A stretch of DNA of 64,000 nucleotides from an uncultured Solobacterium sp. (GTDB lineage: Bacteria > Bacillota_I > Bacilli_A > Erysipelotrichales > Erysipelotrichaceae). A program made the position numbers and the translations under genes. Shown here one piece after another: positions 1-8,906 of this stretch. The stretch's first letter is position 1. The number at the start of each line of letters is the position of its first letter. The notes below the pieces were generated by a model, which was not told where the DNA came from, did no database searches, and saw only the letters and a program-made list of their open reading frames with translations. Location of the stretch: positions 13,356 through 77,355 of the forward strand of contig URYK01000010.1 of NCBI GenBank assembly GCA_900552125.1. Reading direction: 5' to 3'.

Positions 1-2
1 AT

Positions 3-491
3 ATTGAATTAAACCAGACAGGCAGAGAACAGGCTGAGATTACTAGGGAACATCTAAAAACAATTCGCATGGATGAAATATATTGTTCACCTCTAAAACG
101 AGCAAAGGAAACTGCTGAAATTATAAACGAGTTATGGCATTTGCCAATACAGCTGGATGATCGATTAAGAGAACGTAATTTTGGTAAAATGGAAGGTTGT
201 TTGCGCAAAGATATACCATTTGATAATATCTGGTCTTGTACAGAGGAAGTAAAATTTCAGGATGGAGAAAATGCTGTAGATTTTTATAAACGTGTTGAAC
301 AGTTTTTATCTGAAATCGTTCCTATGGCTAAGGATAAAGAAATTTTAATAGTTGCCCATGGTGGAGTAAGTATTCCTTTTCAATGTTACTTTGAGGGGTA
401 TGATCATGTGGATAATCTAACAAAACTCATTATATCTAACTGTGAAGTAAAAGCTTATAAAATAGAAGAAAAACAAATTAGTAAAGGATAG
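3..491 (+). CDS. Histidine phosphatase family protein (5' end outside window)
   Basis: This is the 3' part of a phosphoglycerate-mutase-like phosphatase. The frame is open back to the window edge. Upstream of the first ATG (69) it reads ELNQTGREQAEITREHL, the usual stretch after the N-terminal RHGET motif, so the catalytic RHG lies outside the window and ATG 69 is not the true start. Visible family features are YCSPLKRAKETAEII, the acidic ERNFGKMEG segment and the second catalytic histidine in IVAHGG near the C-terminus. Such enzymes dephosphorylate small phospho-metabolites or cofactor precursors; the substrate cannot be read from sequence. A terminator follows directly. Confidence 0.85.
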   Translation: MELNQTGREQAEITREHLKTIRMDEIYCSPLKRAKETAEIINELWHLPIQLDDRLRERNFGKMEGCLRKDIPFDNIWSCTEEVKFQDGENAVDFYKRVEQFLSEIVPMAKDKEILIVAHGGVSIPFQCYFEGYDHVDNLTKLIISNCEVKAYKIEEKQISKG

Positions 492-498
492 CTTATGA

Positions 499-528
499 AA
501 GATTCCAAACGGAGTCTTTTTTCTTTTT
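499..528 (+). terminator. Intrinsic terminator after the histidine phosphatase
   Basis: The 8-bp stem AAGATTCC/GGAGTCTT (one G-U pair) has an AAAC loop and is followed by a T-rich tract, 8 nt past the stop codon. Confidence 0.8.
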
Positions 529-611
529 ATATGTATGCATGTGTATTAAGATTTCTACATTTTATTATGTGATTTTTATGGTAATTTTATGGGCTAAAAC
601 GCTGTAAGAGA

Positions 612-640
612 TTGACATTAGCAGTGAAAAGAATTAAAAT
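612..640 (+). promoter_or_regulatory. Sigma-A-type promoter for the GGGtGRT pair
   Basis: A perfect -35 TTGACA (612-617), a 17-nt spacer and -10 TAAAAT (635-640) predict transcription starting near 647. That leaves a leader of about 160 nt before the ATG at 808. Confidence 0.7.
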
Positions 641-646
641 AAAAAC

Positions 647-810
647 GGCGGTATTCTATTCTTGTGAATTATTGAACTTATAAGAAATAATGCTTATCGC
701 TTGTGCAGATGTCATTTAATAGAGGAGATGACAGTTGCGTAAAAAGCCAAAGCTTTTTTTACGAAAAGCGGTATATGTCATGGATTGTGAGAAAGGAGAA
801 AAATGACATG
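647..810 (+). promoter_or_regulatory. Structured 5' leader (candidate cis-regulatory RNA)
   Basis: Three hairpins are visible. First, TGTCAT (710-715) pairs ATGACA (728-733), extended by GCA/TGC. Second, CGTAAAAAGC (738-747) pairs GCTTTTT..ACG and carries T7 (754-760), like a weak terminator. Third, ATGTCAT (775-781) pairs ATGACAT (803-809), placing the SD (791-800) in the loop and the start codon in the stem. The two TGTCAT and two ATGACA segments can exchange partners. I do not recognise a known riboswitch class. The function is inference. Confidence 0.45.
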
Positions 811-1500
811 ATTTATTCAAAAGAAGTTGAAAACATGTGCACTGTTAAGTGTGGTGCAAGCCATGGATGTGCACCTATTCCTGAAGAAGGAAAATGGGTT
901 TACTCTCGTGAAATCAAAGACATTTCTGGTTTGACACACGGTATCGGATGGTGTGCTCCTCAGCAGGGTGCCTGCAAACTTACCTTAAATGTTAAAGAAG
1001 GTATTATTGAGGAAGCATTAATTGAAACAATCGGATGCTCTGGTATGACACACTCAGCTGCAATGGCAAGTGAAGCAATCGTTGGTAAAACACTGTTAGA
1101 AGCAGTAAATACTGACCTTGTTTGTGATGCAATCAACACTGCTATGCGTGAATTATTCTTACAGATCATTTATGGTCGTACACAGTCTGCGTTCTCTGAA
1201 AACGGACTTCCAGTTGGAGCTGGTCTAGAAGACCTTGGTAAAGGTACTCGTTCTCAGGTAGGTACTGTATACTCTACTAAAGTGAAAGGACCTCGTTATC
1301 TTGATTTAGCAGAAGGATACATTCTACAGATGGGACTTGATGAAAACAATGAAATCATCGGTTATGAATATGTAAATATGGGTGTATTCATGGATGCTGT
1401 TAAGAAAGGCGTAAATCCTGAAGAAGCTTTAAACAACGCTAAGAAAACTTATGGTCGTTATGCAGATGCTGTTAAATATATCGACCCAAGACACGAATAG
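808..1500 (+). CDS. NifU-like iron-sulfur cluster scaffold domain protein, partner of GGGtGRT protein
   Basis: A 230-aa protein resembling the IscU/NifU-like scaffold proteins annotated beside GGGtGRT proteins. Conserved cysteines include CTVKCGASHGC near the N-terminus, the WCAPQQGAC segment and the scaffold-like ETIGCSGM. ATG 808 is chosen because AAAGGAG lies 8 nt upstream; an upstream GTG (703) falls inside the structured leader and lacks an SD. The next gene starts 11 nt after the stop, so the two form one operon. A role in Fe-S or metal-cluster chemistry is inferred from the family; no reaction is established for the pair. Confidence 0.75.
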   Translation: MIYSKEVENMCTVKCGASHGCAPIPEEGKWVYSREIKDISGLTHGIGWCAPQQGACKLTLNVKEGIIEEALIETIGCSGMTHSAAMASEAIVGKTLLEAVNTDLVCDAINTAMRELFLQIIYGRTQSAFSENGLPVGAGLEDLGKGTRSQVGTVYSTKVKGPRYLDLAEGYILQMGLDENNEIIGYEYVNMGVFMDAVKKGVNPEEALNNAKKTYGRYADAVKYIDPRHE

Positions 1501-1511
1501 GAGGAAAAATC

Positions 1512-2513
1512 ATGGCATTATTTGAAGGATACGAAAGACGTATTGATAAAATCAATGAAGTATTAAACACATATGGTATTTCTTCCATCGAAGAAGCAAA
1601 GAAATTATGTGACGATTTAGGTGTTGATGTATACAACATCGTTAAAGGCATTCAGCCAATTTGTTTTGAAAATGCATGCTGGGCATATATTGCCGGGGCT
1701 GCAATTGCAATTAAAAAAGGTGACAAAACTGCATATGATGTAGCAAAATCATTAGGTGAAGGTCTACAGAGCTTCTGTATTCCTGGATCAGTTGCTGATG
1801 ATCGTAAAGTAGGTTTAGGTCATGGTAACTTAGCTGCAATGCTATTAAGTGATGAAACTAAATGTTTCGCATTCCTTGCAGGACATGAAAGTTTCGCAGC
1901 TGCAGAAGGTGCTATCGGTATTGCACGTAATGCAAATAAAGCTCGTAAAGAACCACTTCGCGTTATCTTAAACGGTTTAGGAAAAGACGCTGCAAAAATT
2001 ATTTCTCGTATCAATGGATTTACTTATGTAGAAACTCAGTTTGATTACTTCACTGGAGAATTGAAAGAACTTTCTAGAACTGCTTATTCTCAGGGAGAAA
2101 GAGCTGCAGTTAACTGCTATGGTGTAGACGATGTACGTGAAGGTGTTGCAGTAATGCATCATGAAGGTGTAGATGTTTCTATCACTGGTAACTCTACAAA
2201 CCCTACTCGTTTCCAGCATCCAGTTGCAGGTACATACAAAAAAGAATGTGTTGAACAAGGTAAGAAATACTTCTCTGTAGCAAGTGGTGGTGGAACTGGA
2301 CGTACACTTCACCCAGATAATATGGCTGCAGGTCCTGCATCTTATGGTATGACTGATACAATGGGACGTATGCACTCTGATGCTCAGTTTGCTGGTTCTT
2401 CTTCTGTTCCTGCTCACGTAGAAATGATGGGACTAATCGGTATGGGTAATAACCCAATGGTTGGTGCTAGTGTTGCAGTTGCAGTAGCTGTATCAGAAGC
2501 AATGAATAAATAA
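1512..2513 (+). CDS. GGGtGRT family protein
   Basis: A 333-aa protein named for its conserved glycine-rich motif, here ASGGGTGRTLHPD near residue 258. It belongs to a family found in anaerobic Bacillota and always close to an NifU-like scaffold, as here. AGGAGG lies just before ATG 1512. The sequence is soluble and alanine/glycine-rich, with no signal peptide or membrane segment. The biochemical function is unknown; association with Fe-S cluster handling is inferred from the neighbour. A strong terminator closes the two-gene operon. Confidence 0.85.
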   Translation: MALFEGYERRIDKINEVLNTYGISSIEEAKKLCDDLGVDVYNIVKGIQPICFENACWAYIAGAAIAIKKGDKTAYDVAKSLGEGLQSFCIPGSVADDRKVGLGHGNLAAMLLSDETKCFAFLAGHESFAAAEGAIGIARNANKARKEPLRVILNGLGKDAAKIISRINGFTYVETQFDYFTGELKELSRTAYSQGERAAVNCYGVDDVREGVAVMHHEGVDVSITGNSTNPTRFQHPVAGTYKKECVEQGKKYFSVASGGGTGRTLHPDNMAAGPASYGMTDTMGRMHSDAQFAGSSSVPAHVEMMGLIGMGNNPMVGASVAVAVAVSEAMNK

Positions 2514-2538
2514 TTCATAAAGAAAAATAAACTTATAA

Positions 2539-2583
2539 AAGCTGTACATATTACTTAGCTGAAATATGTACAGCTTTTTTTAT
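2539..2583 (+). terminator. Strong intrinsic terminator after GGGtGRT operon
   Basis: A 14-bp perfect stem (2539-2552 with 2563-2576) is followed by eight T residues. Confidence 0.93.
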
Positions 2584-2895
2584 GATATGGGAATTATCAT
2601 ATAGTCCTAAACTTTTTGGCAGAAATTCTTAGCTTCTTGATTTGTTTAATGGATAATACATAAGAGTAGTTTAGAAATATATCTGGAGATAGCCTTGCTT
2701 TTCAAAGTAGAAGGCTTTTTCTTTTATATAATAATTATTTCAGCAGACATAATGTAAATGTATTAGTTTTTTTATATGGTAGAATTGCCTTCATTTATGT
2801 AAAAAAGAAAAGGATTAAAAAACATTGAATATTTAGAATATGAATTATTAAAAAGACAGAAAAATTAAAATATAAATTCCATCAATATATATCTA
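2584..2895. other. AT-rich intergenic stretch with an orphan terminator-like hairpin
   Basis: No supportable gene is seen. AGCCTT (2691-2696) and AAGGCT (2711-2716) form a hairpin followed by a T-rich tract to about 2725. This could end a short unannotated transcript or be a relic. Confidence 0.4.
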
Positions 2896-2928
2896 TGTGA
2901 CCTCTGTGTTACGACTCTTTAATATACT
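2896..2928 (+). promoter_or_regulatory. SARP-type operator plus -10 box for the TasA/vWA operon
   Basis: TGTGAC (2896-2901) and TGTTAC (2907-2912) are direct repeats at an 11-bp period. Ten nt later comes the -10 TATACT (2923-2928), and there is no TTGACA-like -35. The same arrangement occurs at 9443-9475. Repeats one helical turn apart, over the -35 position, are how SARP activators bind in actinomycetes. A SARP gene lies at 11400. Confidence 0.7.
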
Positions 2929-2973
2929 AAAACTGGATTAAAACATATAGTATTGAATAAGAGGTGGAAAGCT

Positions 2974-3615
2974 ATGAAAAAGAAAGTAGGACTATTGACA
3001 GTCGCTTCGGGATTATTAGTTGTTTCTATCGTTGGCGGGTCACTTGCCTATTTCAGAGCAGATGGTGATGCAAGGAATACCATTAGTGCCGGAAATCTTG
3101 GTGTTGACTTAGTTGTTGAAGATAAAGACAATTCAATGGTTTACGAAGATAATGGATTTATTGTTGCTGGTGCTCTTCCTGGAGATACATATGATTACCC
3201 AGTACAGGCATACAACAGTGGCGATTTTGATTCTTATGTACGTATTACTCTTACTAAATATTGGGAAGATCAAAATGGCGAGAAAAACTTTGATGCTGAT
3301 TCATCACTAATAGAATTGATTAATTTAGATTCAGAAAACTGGATTGTTGATGATTCTGATGAAAATAATGAAGTTGTTTATTGTTACTATAAACATCCAT
3401 TGTCAAGCAAAGAAGCTTCTAGTAATGTAATTGATCAGATTAAAGTAGGAAATATCGAAAGTAAAGATCAGAATCTGTATTCTAATCTACAAATAAAAGT
3501 AGATGTTGAAGTAGATGCTATTCAGAAAGCAGCTGCAGAAGATGCTATTCTTGCTGAATGGGGTCTAGATGTTTCATTTGATGAAGATGGAACTATGGTA
3601 TCTGTAGAAGAGTAA
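2974..3615 (+). CDS. TasA/camelysin-like secreted protein with SipW-type signal peptide (1)
   Basis: A 213-aa protein, first in the fibre operon. The N-terminus is MKKKVGLLTV, then a hydrophobic core ending SLAYFRADGD. Alanine, a bulky residue and Asp around the cleavage site are typical of substrates of the ER-type signal peptidase SipW. The mature part has the TasA-like pattern: ISAGNLGVDL, ALPGDTYDYPVQAYNSG and DSYVRITLTKYW, as in beta-sandwich fibre subunits. ATG 2974 follows GAGGTGG; a TTG at 2953 is possible but lacks an SD. It is likely exported and assembled on the surface. A fibre subunit role is inferred from TasA and camelysin homology. Confidence 0.75.
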   Translation: MKKKVGLLTVASGLLVVSIVGGSLAYFRADGDARNTISAGNLGVDLVVEDKDNSMVYEDNGFIVAGALPGDTYDYPVQAYNSGDFDSYVRITLTKYWEDQNGEKNFDADSSLIELINLDSENWIVDDSDENNEVVYCYYKHPLSSKEASSNVIDQIKVGNIESKDQNLYSNLQIKVDVEVDAIQKAAAEDAILAEWGLDVSFDEDGTMVSVEE

Positions 3616-3629
3616 AGGAAGTGAATGGT

Positions 3630-4370
3630 ATGAGAAAGAAAATGTTAATGACATTAGGATTATGTCTTATGTTTGCTGGAAGCATGAATACACTTTATGC
3701 TGCCGAAGAATCTCCGTTTATTTCCTTTGATGGTGATTCTCAGGATTACTTCGAATTTTCTACAGACCAGAATGCTTTAACTGATAAATTTGAAGGTATG
3801 ATGCCTGGAGAAAGCAGAAGCGAAGTATTTACACTAGTAAACAATGATGAAAGAGAATTAAGCTTCTTCCTAAACACAGATGTATTAAAAGATTTAGGAG
3901 AAGATAATAAGGCAATTGGAGCTGTATACAATATTACCTTTAAAAGAGATGGAGAAGTGTTCTATGAAGGTACCGTTGGTGGTGAAAATGGTTCATTAGT
4001 TGATTTAAGTGGACAAAGTATGGGTGAATCCATGCTAATGGCTACTTTAAATCAGAACGAAAGAACAGAAATTGAAATGACCATTGGTTTAGATGGTGAT
4101 TCCATGGATAATGCTTATCAAAATGCGGCAGGACAATTACAGTTCGTATTCAGTGTTCAGCAAGATGATCCAGTTGTTCAAGAACCTATTATTGTAGAAA
4201 AAATAGTACAGCTACCTGGAAAAGAAATTGAACGAGTAGTAGAAGGAGTTAACACTGGTAATTACACAGTATTAGCACCATATGCAATCGCAATTGTAGT
4301 TGCTGCTGGTTTAATTATAATCGTAATGAAAAAACGTAAAGACGACAAAAAGGAGGAAATGGGATCATGA
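3630..4370 (+). CDS. Secreted, membrane-anchored beta-sandwich protein of the fibre operon
   Basis: A 246-aa protein with signal peptide (about residues 1-23, ending LYAAEE), an extracellular domain, a transmembrane helix near residues 212-232 and a lysine-rich cytoplasmic tail. The segment MMPGESRSEVFTLVNNDE resembles the PGD/PGE-V-N pattern of TasA-like and other Gram-positive surface beta domains. It may be a membrane platform for the neighbouring fibre proteins; that is inference. ATG 3630 is preferred over GTG 3621 because AGGAAG is then 8 nt away. The stop overlaps the next start (ATGA), indicating translational coupling. Confidence 0.6.
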   Translation: MRKKMLMTLGLCLMFAGSMNTLYAAEESPFISFDGDSQDYFEFSTDQNALTDKFEGMMPGESRSEVFTLVNNDERELSFFLNTDVLKDLGEDNKAIGAVYNITFKRDGEVFYEGTVGGENGSLVDLSGQSMGESMLMATLNQNERTEIEMTIGLDGDSMDNAYQNAAGQLQFVFSVQQDDPVVQEPIIVEKIVQLPGKEIERVVEGVNTGNYTVLAPYAIAIVVAAGLIIIVMKKRKDDKKEEMGS

Positions 4371-5293
4371 GAAAAGTATTAAAAAGCATCACTGCTGTCT
4401 TGGTATTTCTTGCTTTAGTGATTCCATCTAGTATTACAAATATCTCCGCAGCAAATAGAACTTATGAAGTCACATTCAAATCAGGATCACAAGGTGTGTT
4501 CGATGTATCAGATTTAGGACCAAATGCTACCTATAATGAGAAACACACAAGTGTAACTTATGAAGTAGAAGCTGGTGGAATATTCCCAGATGTTCCTGAA
4601 TTAATTATTAATGAAGGATATCGTAACAATGAATGGAGTAAAGAACTTCCAGCAGTAAATAGTACAGTTGAAGAAAAACAAGTTTATGTCGCAAAATATA
4701 CAAAACTTGTAAATGCTGTAGAATTTACAGTACGTTATGTAGATGCAAATGGTGTAGATTTAGAAACACCAATGATTTATACAACAGACTTAGGTACAGA
4801 AGAAGTAGTCAGAGCAAAAACAATTGATGGTTATACACCAGATGCTCTACAGAAAAGATTAACTGTATCTAGAGAAGAAGTTGAAATTCAATTCGTATAT
4901 ACACCAACAGAAGTTGCAGAACCACCTGTACAAGAACAAATCGTTTATGTAGAAGGTGAACCAGTATACGTAGATGTAGTACAAGAAGGAACAGGAACTG
5001 CTCCTGGTACAGCACCTGGAACAACAACACCTGCTGGTGGAGATGCCGGTGATGCAGGTGATGCTGGAGACACTGGTGATACACCGACAGAAGATGTAGA
5101 AGATCCAGACACTCCACAAGCTGGAGATAATACAGAAGATGTAGAAGATCCAGACACTCCACAATCTGATGGAGATAAAGACAGCACAAATAACAATGCG
5201 TTATATGTTGCTGGTGGAATCGGAATCGTTGCCATTATTGCTTTAATTGCTTATATGTTAAGCAAAAAGAAAAAGCAAGAAGCAAAGGATTAA
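4367..5293 (+). CDS. MucBP-like surface protein with C-terminal membrane anchor
   Basis: A 308-aa protein. A signal peptide (to about residue 29) precedes a MucBP-type domain (VRYVDANGVDLETP through EIQFVYTPTE, about residues 120-180). A low-complexity stalk follows (GDAGDAG, and two copies of EDVEDPDTPQ encoded by a direct repeat at 5088-5120 and 5131-5163). The end is a transmembrane helix plus KKKKQ tail. There is no LPXTG motif, so it is probably membrane-embedded rather than sortase-linked. MucBP domains bind mucins in other Gram-positives, so adhesion is a plausible role. It overlaps the previous gene by 4 nt. Confidence 0.7.
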   Translation: MRKVLKSITAVLVFLALVIPSSITNISAANRTYEVTFKSGSQGVFDVSDLGPNATYNEKHTSVTYEVEAGGIFPDVPELIINEGYRNNEWSKELPAVNSTVEEKQVYVAKYTKLVNAVEFTVRYVDANGVDLETPMIYTTDLGTEEVVRAKTIDGYTPDALQKRLTVSREEVEIQFVYTPTEVAEPPVQEQIVYVEGEPVYVDVVQEGTGTAPGTAPGTTTPAGGDAGDAGDAGDTGDTPTEDVEDPDTPQAGDNTEDVEDPDTPQSDGDKDSTNNNALYVAGGIGIVAIIALIAYMLSKKKKQEAKD

Positions 5294-5317
5294 GACCAAG
5301 ATAGGAGGAAAGACATC

Positions 5318-8257
5318 ATGAAAAAAGGATTACTAAAAAAAATCACAGCATGTGTTCTTGCTGTAGTCATGGTTGGAACTTTGGCTTCTAGCAATGGTAT
5401 TGTAAAAGGTGAAAACACTACTGGAACTACAGAACCTCCAGTAGAGGAAAATGAAAATATTAATCTAAGTAAAACAGCAGAATGGAATGATACAACACAA
5501 GAAGCTACAATTAAAATAGAATCTTATACAACAGGTTCTGTAACAACTAGTACTGTACCATCAGATATTGTATTAGTATTAGATACATCAGGAAGTATGA
5601 AAGATGGTATAAGTTCTGAAGGAAAATACGAGTCATATAAAGAAAGAATATCACAAGCCTATAAACGTGATATATTTGTAGAGTTAAATGGAGAATATAT
5701 TCCAGTTGATATCACAAGAGAATGGGTATCTACTGGTTTTAGAGGTCATTTTGTTTATACAATGTCATATACATACAATGGTCAAGTTACCAATATCTGC
5801 GAAGATGTATCTGGTGATACAAGATTAAGTGAATATTCAAATTATAGATTTTGTGTTTATACAACAACTACTATATCTAGAATGGAAGCTTTACAAAATG
5901 CTGTGAATGCATTTATTGATCAAGTAAATACTCAGAATAATTCCATACAGAACGAGTCAGATAAAAATAGATTATCAATTATAAGATTTTCTGATTCAGC
6001 TACTAAGGTTGGACGATTTAATGAGAATTTAAACTATGGAAATTTAACTATAGTAAATAATACTACTGCTCAGTTATTTAAAAGCGCAGTTAATGGATTA
6101 AATGCAGAGGGTGGAACTCATCCTGAAGATGGGTTAAACTTAGCAAATGATGTATTAGGAAATCAAAATACAGAGAGAAATCAAGTAGTAATCATGTTTA
6201 CGGATGGAGGACCAGGTGGAACCACAGCTGACCCTTTTGATGACGATGTTGCTATAGATACTATAGAAAATTCTAAAGTATTAAAGGATAAAGGAGTTAC
6301 AGTATATTCCGTAGGAGTTTTTGATGGAGCAAACACTAGTGATGTTACTGAAAATACTGATGAAATGAATCGTTATATGCATGGTGTTTCTAGTAACTAT
6401 CCCGTTGCAACTGGACATAGATATGGAGTAGATGGAAATTTTTATTGGGAAAAAGGTCATTTAAATCAAGGCTCTAATCAAGGGTATTATTTAGCTGCTG
6501 GTAATGCTGATGAGCTTAAAGAAATTTTTGATAAAATTAACGACGATATAAATGCTGGTAGCTCTTTAGACGAAACTTCATATGTTTCAGATGTTATTTC
6601 TGATACTTTTGTATTTCCTGAAAATGTTAATTCAGTAAAAGCATATAGTGTACCTTATCTTGGTGATGGTAAATTTAGTACAAACCAAGCTGAATATACT
6701 CCAATATCATCTGAAAATATTATTCTGGATTCTGTAAACAGAGAAATTCAAGTTAAAGGATTTGATTATAGTAAAGAATATCTATTAGAAGCAAATCAAA
6801 ATAATGGAGTAGCTAAAGGAAGAAAGCTTGTTATTGAAATTAAATTAAAACCTACTGAAGGATTCATTGGTGGTAATCAGATATTGACGAATGATGAATG
6901 TTCAGTAAAAGATTCTGAAGGAAATCCTCATAGAACAACTGATGTAAATACTATCGATATTCCATTGATGTTTGACTTTGATGAGAAAGATGCTGTTATT
7001 TATGTTGGAAGCGATTGGGATGATGTACAACGTTTCTTAAATGTAAATAAAGTAGATGGAAAAGATGTAATTACTTATAAAAATAAAAGAAATAATGATG
7101 GAAGAGATCAGAATTACAACATTAATGGAATAAATAATGAGTTTGTAGATATTACTTATACAATACAAACTCCTAGTGAAGAAAATCCTGATGAATTAGT
7201 TACAGTTGGTAAATACATTGTAGATGCTGGCAAAACAATTGGAAGATGGGAAACTAATAATCTAGAAATAAACTCTGAGAAACTTAGAGACTGCAAAAAC
7301 TTTGTTATATCAGTAAATGTAAGTCCAATTAAACAAAAATCTCTTGAAAATGAAACACCAATATATGCAGAGACTATTAATATTAATAATAGAAAATCTA
7401 CTCTTCACATTATGAATCCTGTAGTTACATTGACTGATGAAGAAATTTTCTTAGGTCAAACCAGTAATTTAAATAATAGAGTTAGCCTTGGAAATAACTG
7501 GGAACATGATTCAACAGCAGAAGATGAATTACCTTCAAATTATAAAATTGAAGGAACAAATAAGTTGACTTATGAATATAGTAGAGATTCAGGTTCAGCA
7601 GATTTAGATAATGAAGAAACTGATGATGATTATACACCAACGAAGGCAGAGGATGCTACGTTCCATGTTACAGTTAAAAATGGAGAAGAACTTATTACTG
7701 ATGCAACAAAATTCAATTCAGGTTCTTCTGAAATAAAAGGTGACAATTGTGAATATAAAAATCATTTCACAGTATACGTGAATGCTGGTACTATTGAAAT
7801 CTTTAAAGAATTAAATCTTAATGAGATGAAAGTTGATGAAACTGATGGTGATCCAATCTTCACATATAAAATTGAACGTGAAACTAGCTCAGGAAACTAT
7901 GAAACTGTAGGTTATGAATATGTTAAACTTACAAAAGAAGGAGATACATGGGTACAAACAAGAGAGGCTACATTTGGTAATCTTCCTGAAGGAAATTATG
8001 TAGTAACTGAAGAAACTCCATTAAGATATGAATTCATGAATGGACACTGGAACTATCAAGGTAATAGTAGTACTCAACCTATTAATGATGCGATTGCTAA
8101 ATTCTCTATAAGTGATAAGAATTCACATGTAGAACTTCATTATACTAATAAAGTAAAATCTGATGATTTTGATTCAGATAATGGTATACTAATTAATAAA
8201 TTCGTTATTGGTGATAACGGAAATCTAGTTGTTGAAAAAGATAAATTAGATAAATAG
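5318..8257 (+). CDS. Large secreted von Willebrand factor A domain protein
   Basis: A 979-aa protein. The signal peptide (about residues 1-25) is followed by a vWA domain with an intact MIDAS: DTSGS (89-93), the GGTHPEDGL threonine near 265 and MFTDGG near 294. The domain carries insertions. Further on is a Cna_B/SpaA-like beta domain (GTIEIFKELNLNEM to VTEETP, about 825-905). vWA plus Cna_B is typical of pilus tip adhesins. It has neither an LPXTG motif nor a C-terminal transmembrane helix, so it may be held by partner proteins. AGGAGG precedes ATG 5318, 24 nt after the upstream stop. Confidence 0.8.
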   Translation: MKKGLLKKITACVLAVVMVGTLASSNGIVKGENTTGTTEPPVEENENINLSKTAEWNDTTQEATIKIESYTTGSVTTSTVPSDIVLVLDTSGSMKDGISSEGKYESYKERISQAYKRDIFVELNGEYIPVDITREWVSTGFRGHFVYTMSYTYNGQVTNICEDVSGDTRLSEYSNYRFCVYTTTTISRMEALQNAVNAFIDQVNTQNNSIQNESDKNRLSIIRFSDSATKVGRFNENLNYGNLTIVNNTTAQLFKSAVNGLNAEGGTHPEDGLNLANDVLGNQNTERNQVVIMFTDGGPGGTTADPFDDDVAIDTIENSKVLKDKGVTVYSVGVFDGANTSDVTENTDEMNRYMHGVSSNYPVATGHRYGVDGNFYWEKGHLNQGSNQGYYLAAGNADELKEIFDKINDDINAGSSLDETSYVSDVISDTFVFPENVNSVKAYSVPYLGDGKFSTNQAEYTPISSENIILDSVNREIQVKGFDYSKEYLLEANQNNGVAKGRKLVIEIKLKPTEGFIGGNQILTNDECSVKDSEGNPHRTTDVNTIDIPLMFDFDEKDAVIYVGSDWDDVQRFLNVNKVDGKDVITYKNKRNNDGRDQNYNINGINNEFVDITYTIQTPSEENPDELVTVGKYIVDAGKTIGRWETNNLEINSEKLRDCKNFVISVNVSPIKQKSLENETPIYAETININNRKSTLHIMNPVVTLTDEEIFLGQTSNLNNRVSLGNNWEHDSTAEDELPSNYKIEGTNKLTYEYSRDSGSADLDNEETDDDYTPTKAEDATFHVTVKNGEELITDATKFNSGSSEIKGDNCEYKNHFTVYVNAGTIEIFKELNLNEMKVDETDGDPIFTYKIERETSSGNYETVGYEYVKLTKEGDTWVQTREATFGNLPEGNYVVTEETPLRYEFMNGHWNYQGNSSTQPINDAIAKFSISDKNSHVELHYTNKVKSDDFDSDNGILINKFVIGDNGNLVVEKDKLDK

Positions 8258-8273
8258 GAAGGAGTAATGATAT

Positions 8274-8852
8274 ATGAAGTTTAGTAAAAAAATAAAAAAT
8301 AAGACAGTAATAGTATCATTACTTCTTATTGCAATTGTCGTTAGTGGAATCACGTTAGCTATTTTGTTGGATACACCTTATGGGTTAACAAATACATTTG
8401 AGTTAGGTGATGTAACTACAGATATAGAAGAACCAGATATAACTTATGATGAAAACATTAATAAATCGCCTTATATTAAAAATAATGGAAAAAGTGCTGC
8501 TTTAGTTCGTGCAAAAGTTACAATTTCTCCAAAAGAATTAGAGGAAAGATTTAATTTAACAATAAACTATAAAACGGATAAATGGAAATATTATAATGGA
8601 TATTATTATTATATGGATGTATTACAACCTAATAATAGTACTGAGCCATTGTTTGAGGAAGTTAATGGTACTGACATAGTTATAACTGATGATAGTGGTA
8701 ATAAGGTAATTAATCCAGGTTTAGAAGGATTAGAAATTACTATTTATCATGAATCTGTTCAAGCAGAATTTGAAGATAAAAAACCAAATACAGGTGATCC
8801 AACTAACAGTGATGTACAATATATTTGGGAAGCTTATGAAAATGCAAAATAA
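8274..8852 (+). CDS. TasA-like protein with SipW-type signal peptide (2)
   Basis: A 192-aa protein whose N-terminus (IVVSGITLAILLDTPYG) matches the SipW-dependent signal type. Then come LTNTFELGDVTTDIEEP and SAALVRAKVTISP, matching the NTF-xG and VRAKV patterns seen in the family and in the protein at 10186. The segment KPNTGDP near the C-terminus is followed by a short polar tail, with no anchor. It lies 16 nt after the vWA gene and before sipW. It is probably a fibre or adaptor subunit cleaved by the SipW encoded next door. Confidence 0.7.
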   Translation: MKFSKKIKNKTVIVSLLLIAIVVSGITLAILLDTPYGLTNTFELGDVTTDIEEPDITYDENINKSPYIKNNGKSAALVRAKVTISPKELEERFNLTINYKTDKWKYYNGYYYYMDVLQPNNSTEPLFEEVNGTDIVITDDSGNKVINPGLEGLEITIYHESVQAEFEDKKPNTGDPTNSDVQYIWEAYENAK

Positions 8853-8857
8853 ATAAT

Positions 8858-8890
8858 TGATAAGGAGATCTTTTGATCTCCTATCATTTT
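8858..8890 (+). terminator. Terminator-like hairpin between TasA-like gene and sipW (1)
   Basis: TGATAAGGAGATC (8858-8870) pairs GATCTCCTATCA (8875-8886) with one bulge. Only a short T tract follows, so it may attenuate sipW rather than fully terminate. Confidence 0.55.
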
Positions 8891-8906
8891 ATAAAGGAGT
8901 AAAAAT

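Noticed and set aside
703..807. An upstream extension of the NifU-like protein from GTG 703
   Set aside because: The extension lacks an SD and conserved character and overlaps the structured leader; ATG 808 has a proper SD.
1820..2457. Several minus-strand frames opposite the GGGtGRT gene
   Set aside because: No SD, cysteine/histidine-rich random composition, and overlap with a well-supported conserved gene.
2764..2800. Possible promoter or second terminator in the 2760-2800 AT-rich stretch
   Set aside because: No convincing paired hexamers or stem; AT-richness alone explains the matches.
5040..5170. Short tandem repeats (GATGC/GGTGA units and two ~33-bp copies) that might suggest a CRISPR-like array
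   Set aside because: They are in frame inside the MucBP gene and encode a low-complexity stalk; there are no regular spacers.
4859..5235. Three long minus-strand frames opposite the MucBP gene
   Set aside because: Low-complexity mirrors of the stalk-coding repeats; composition follows the plus-strand gene.
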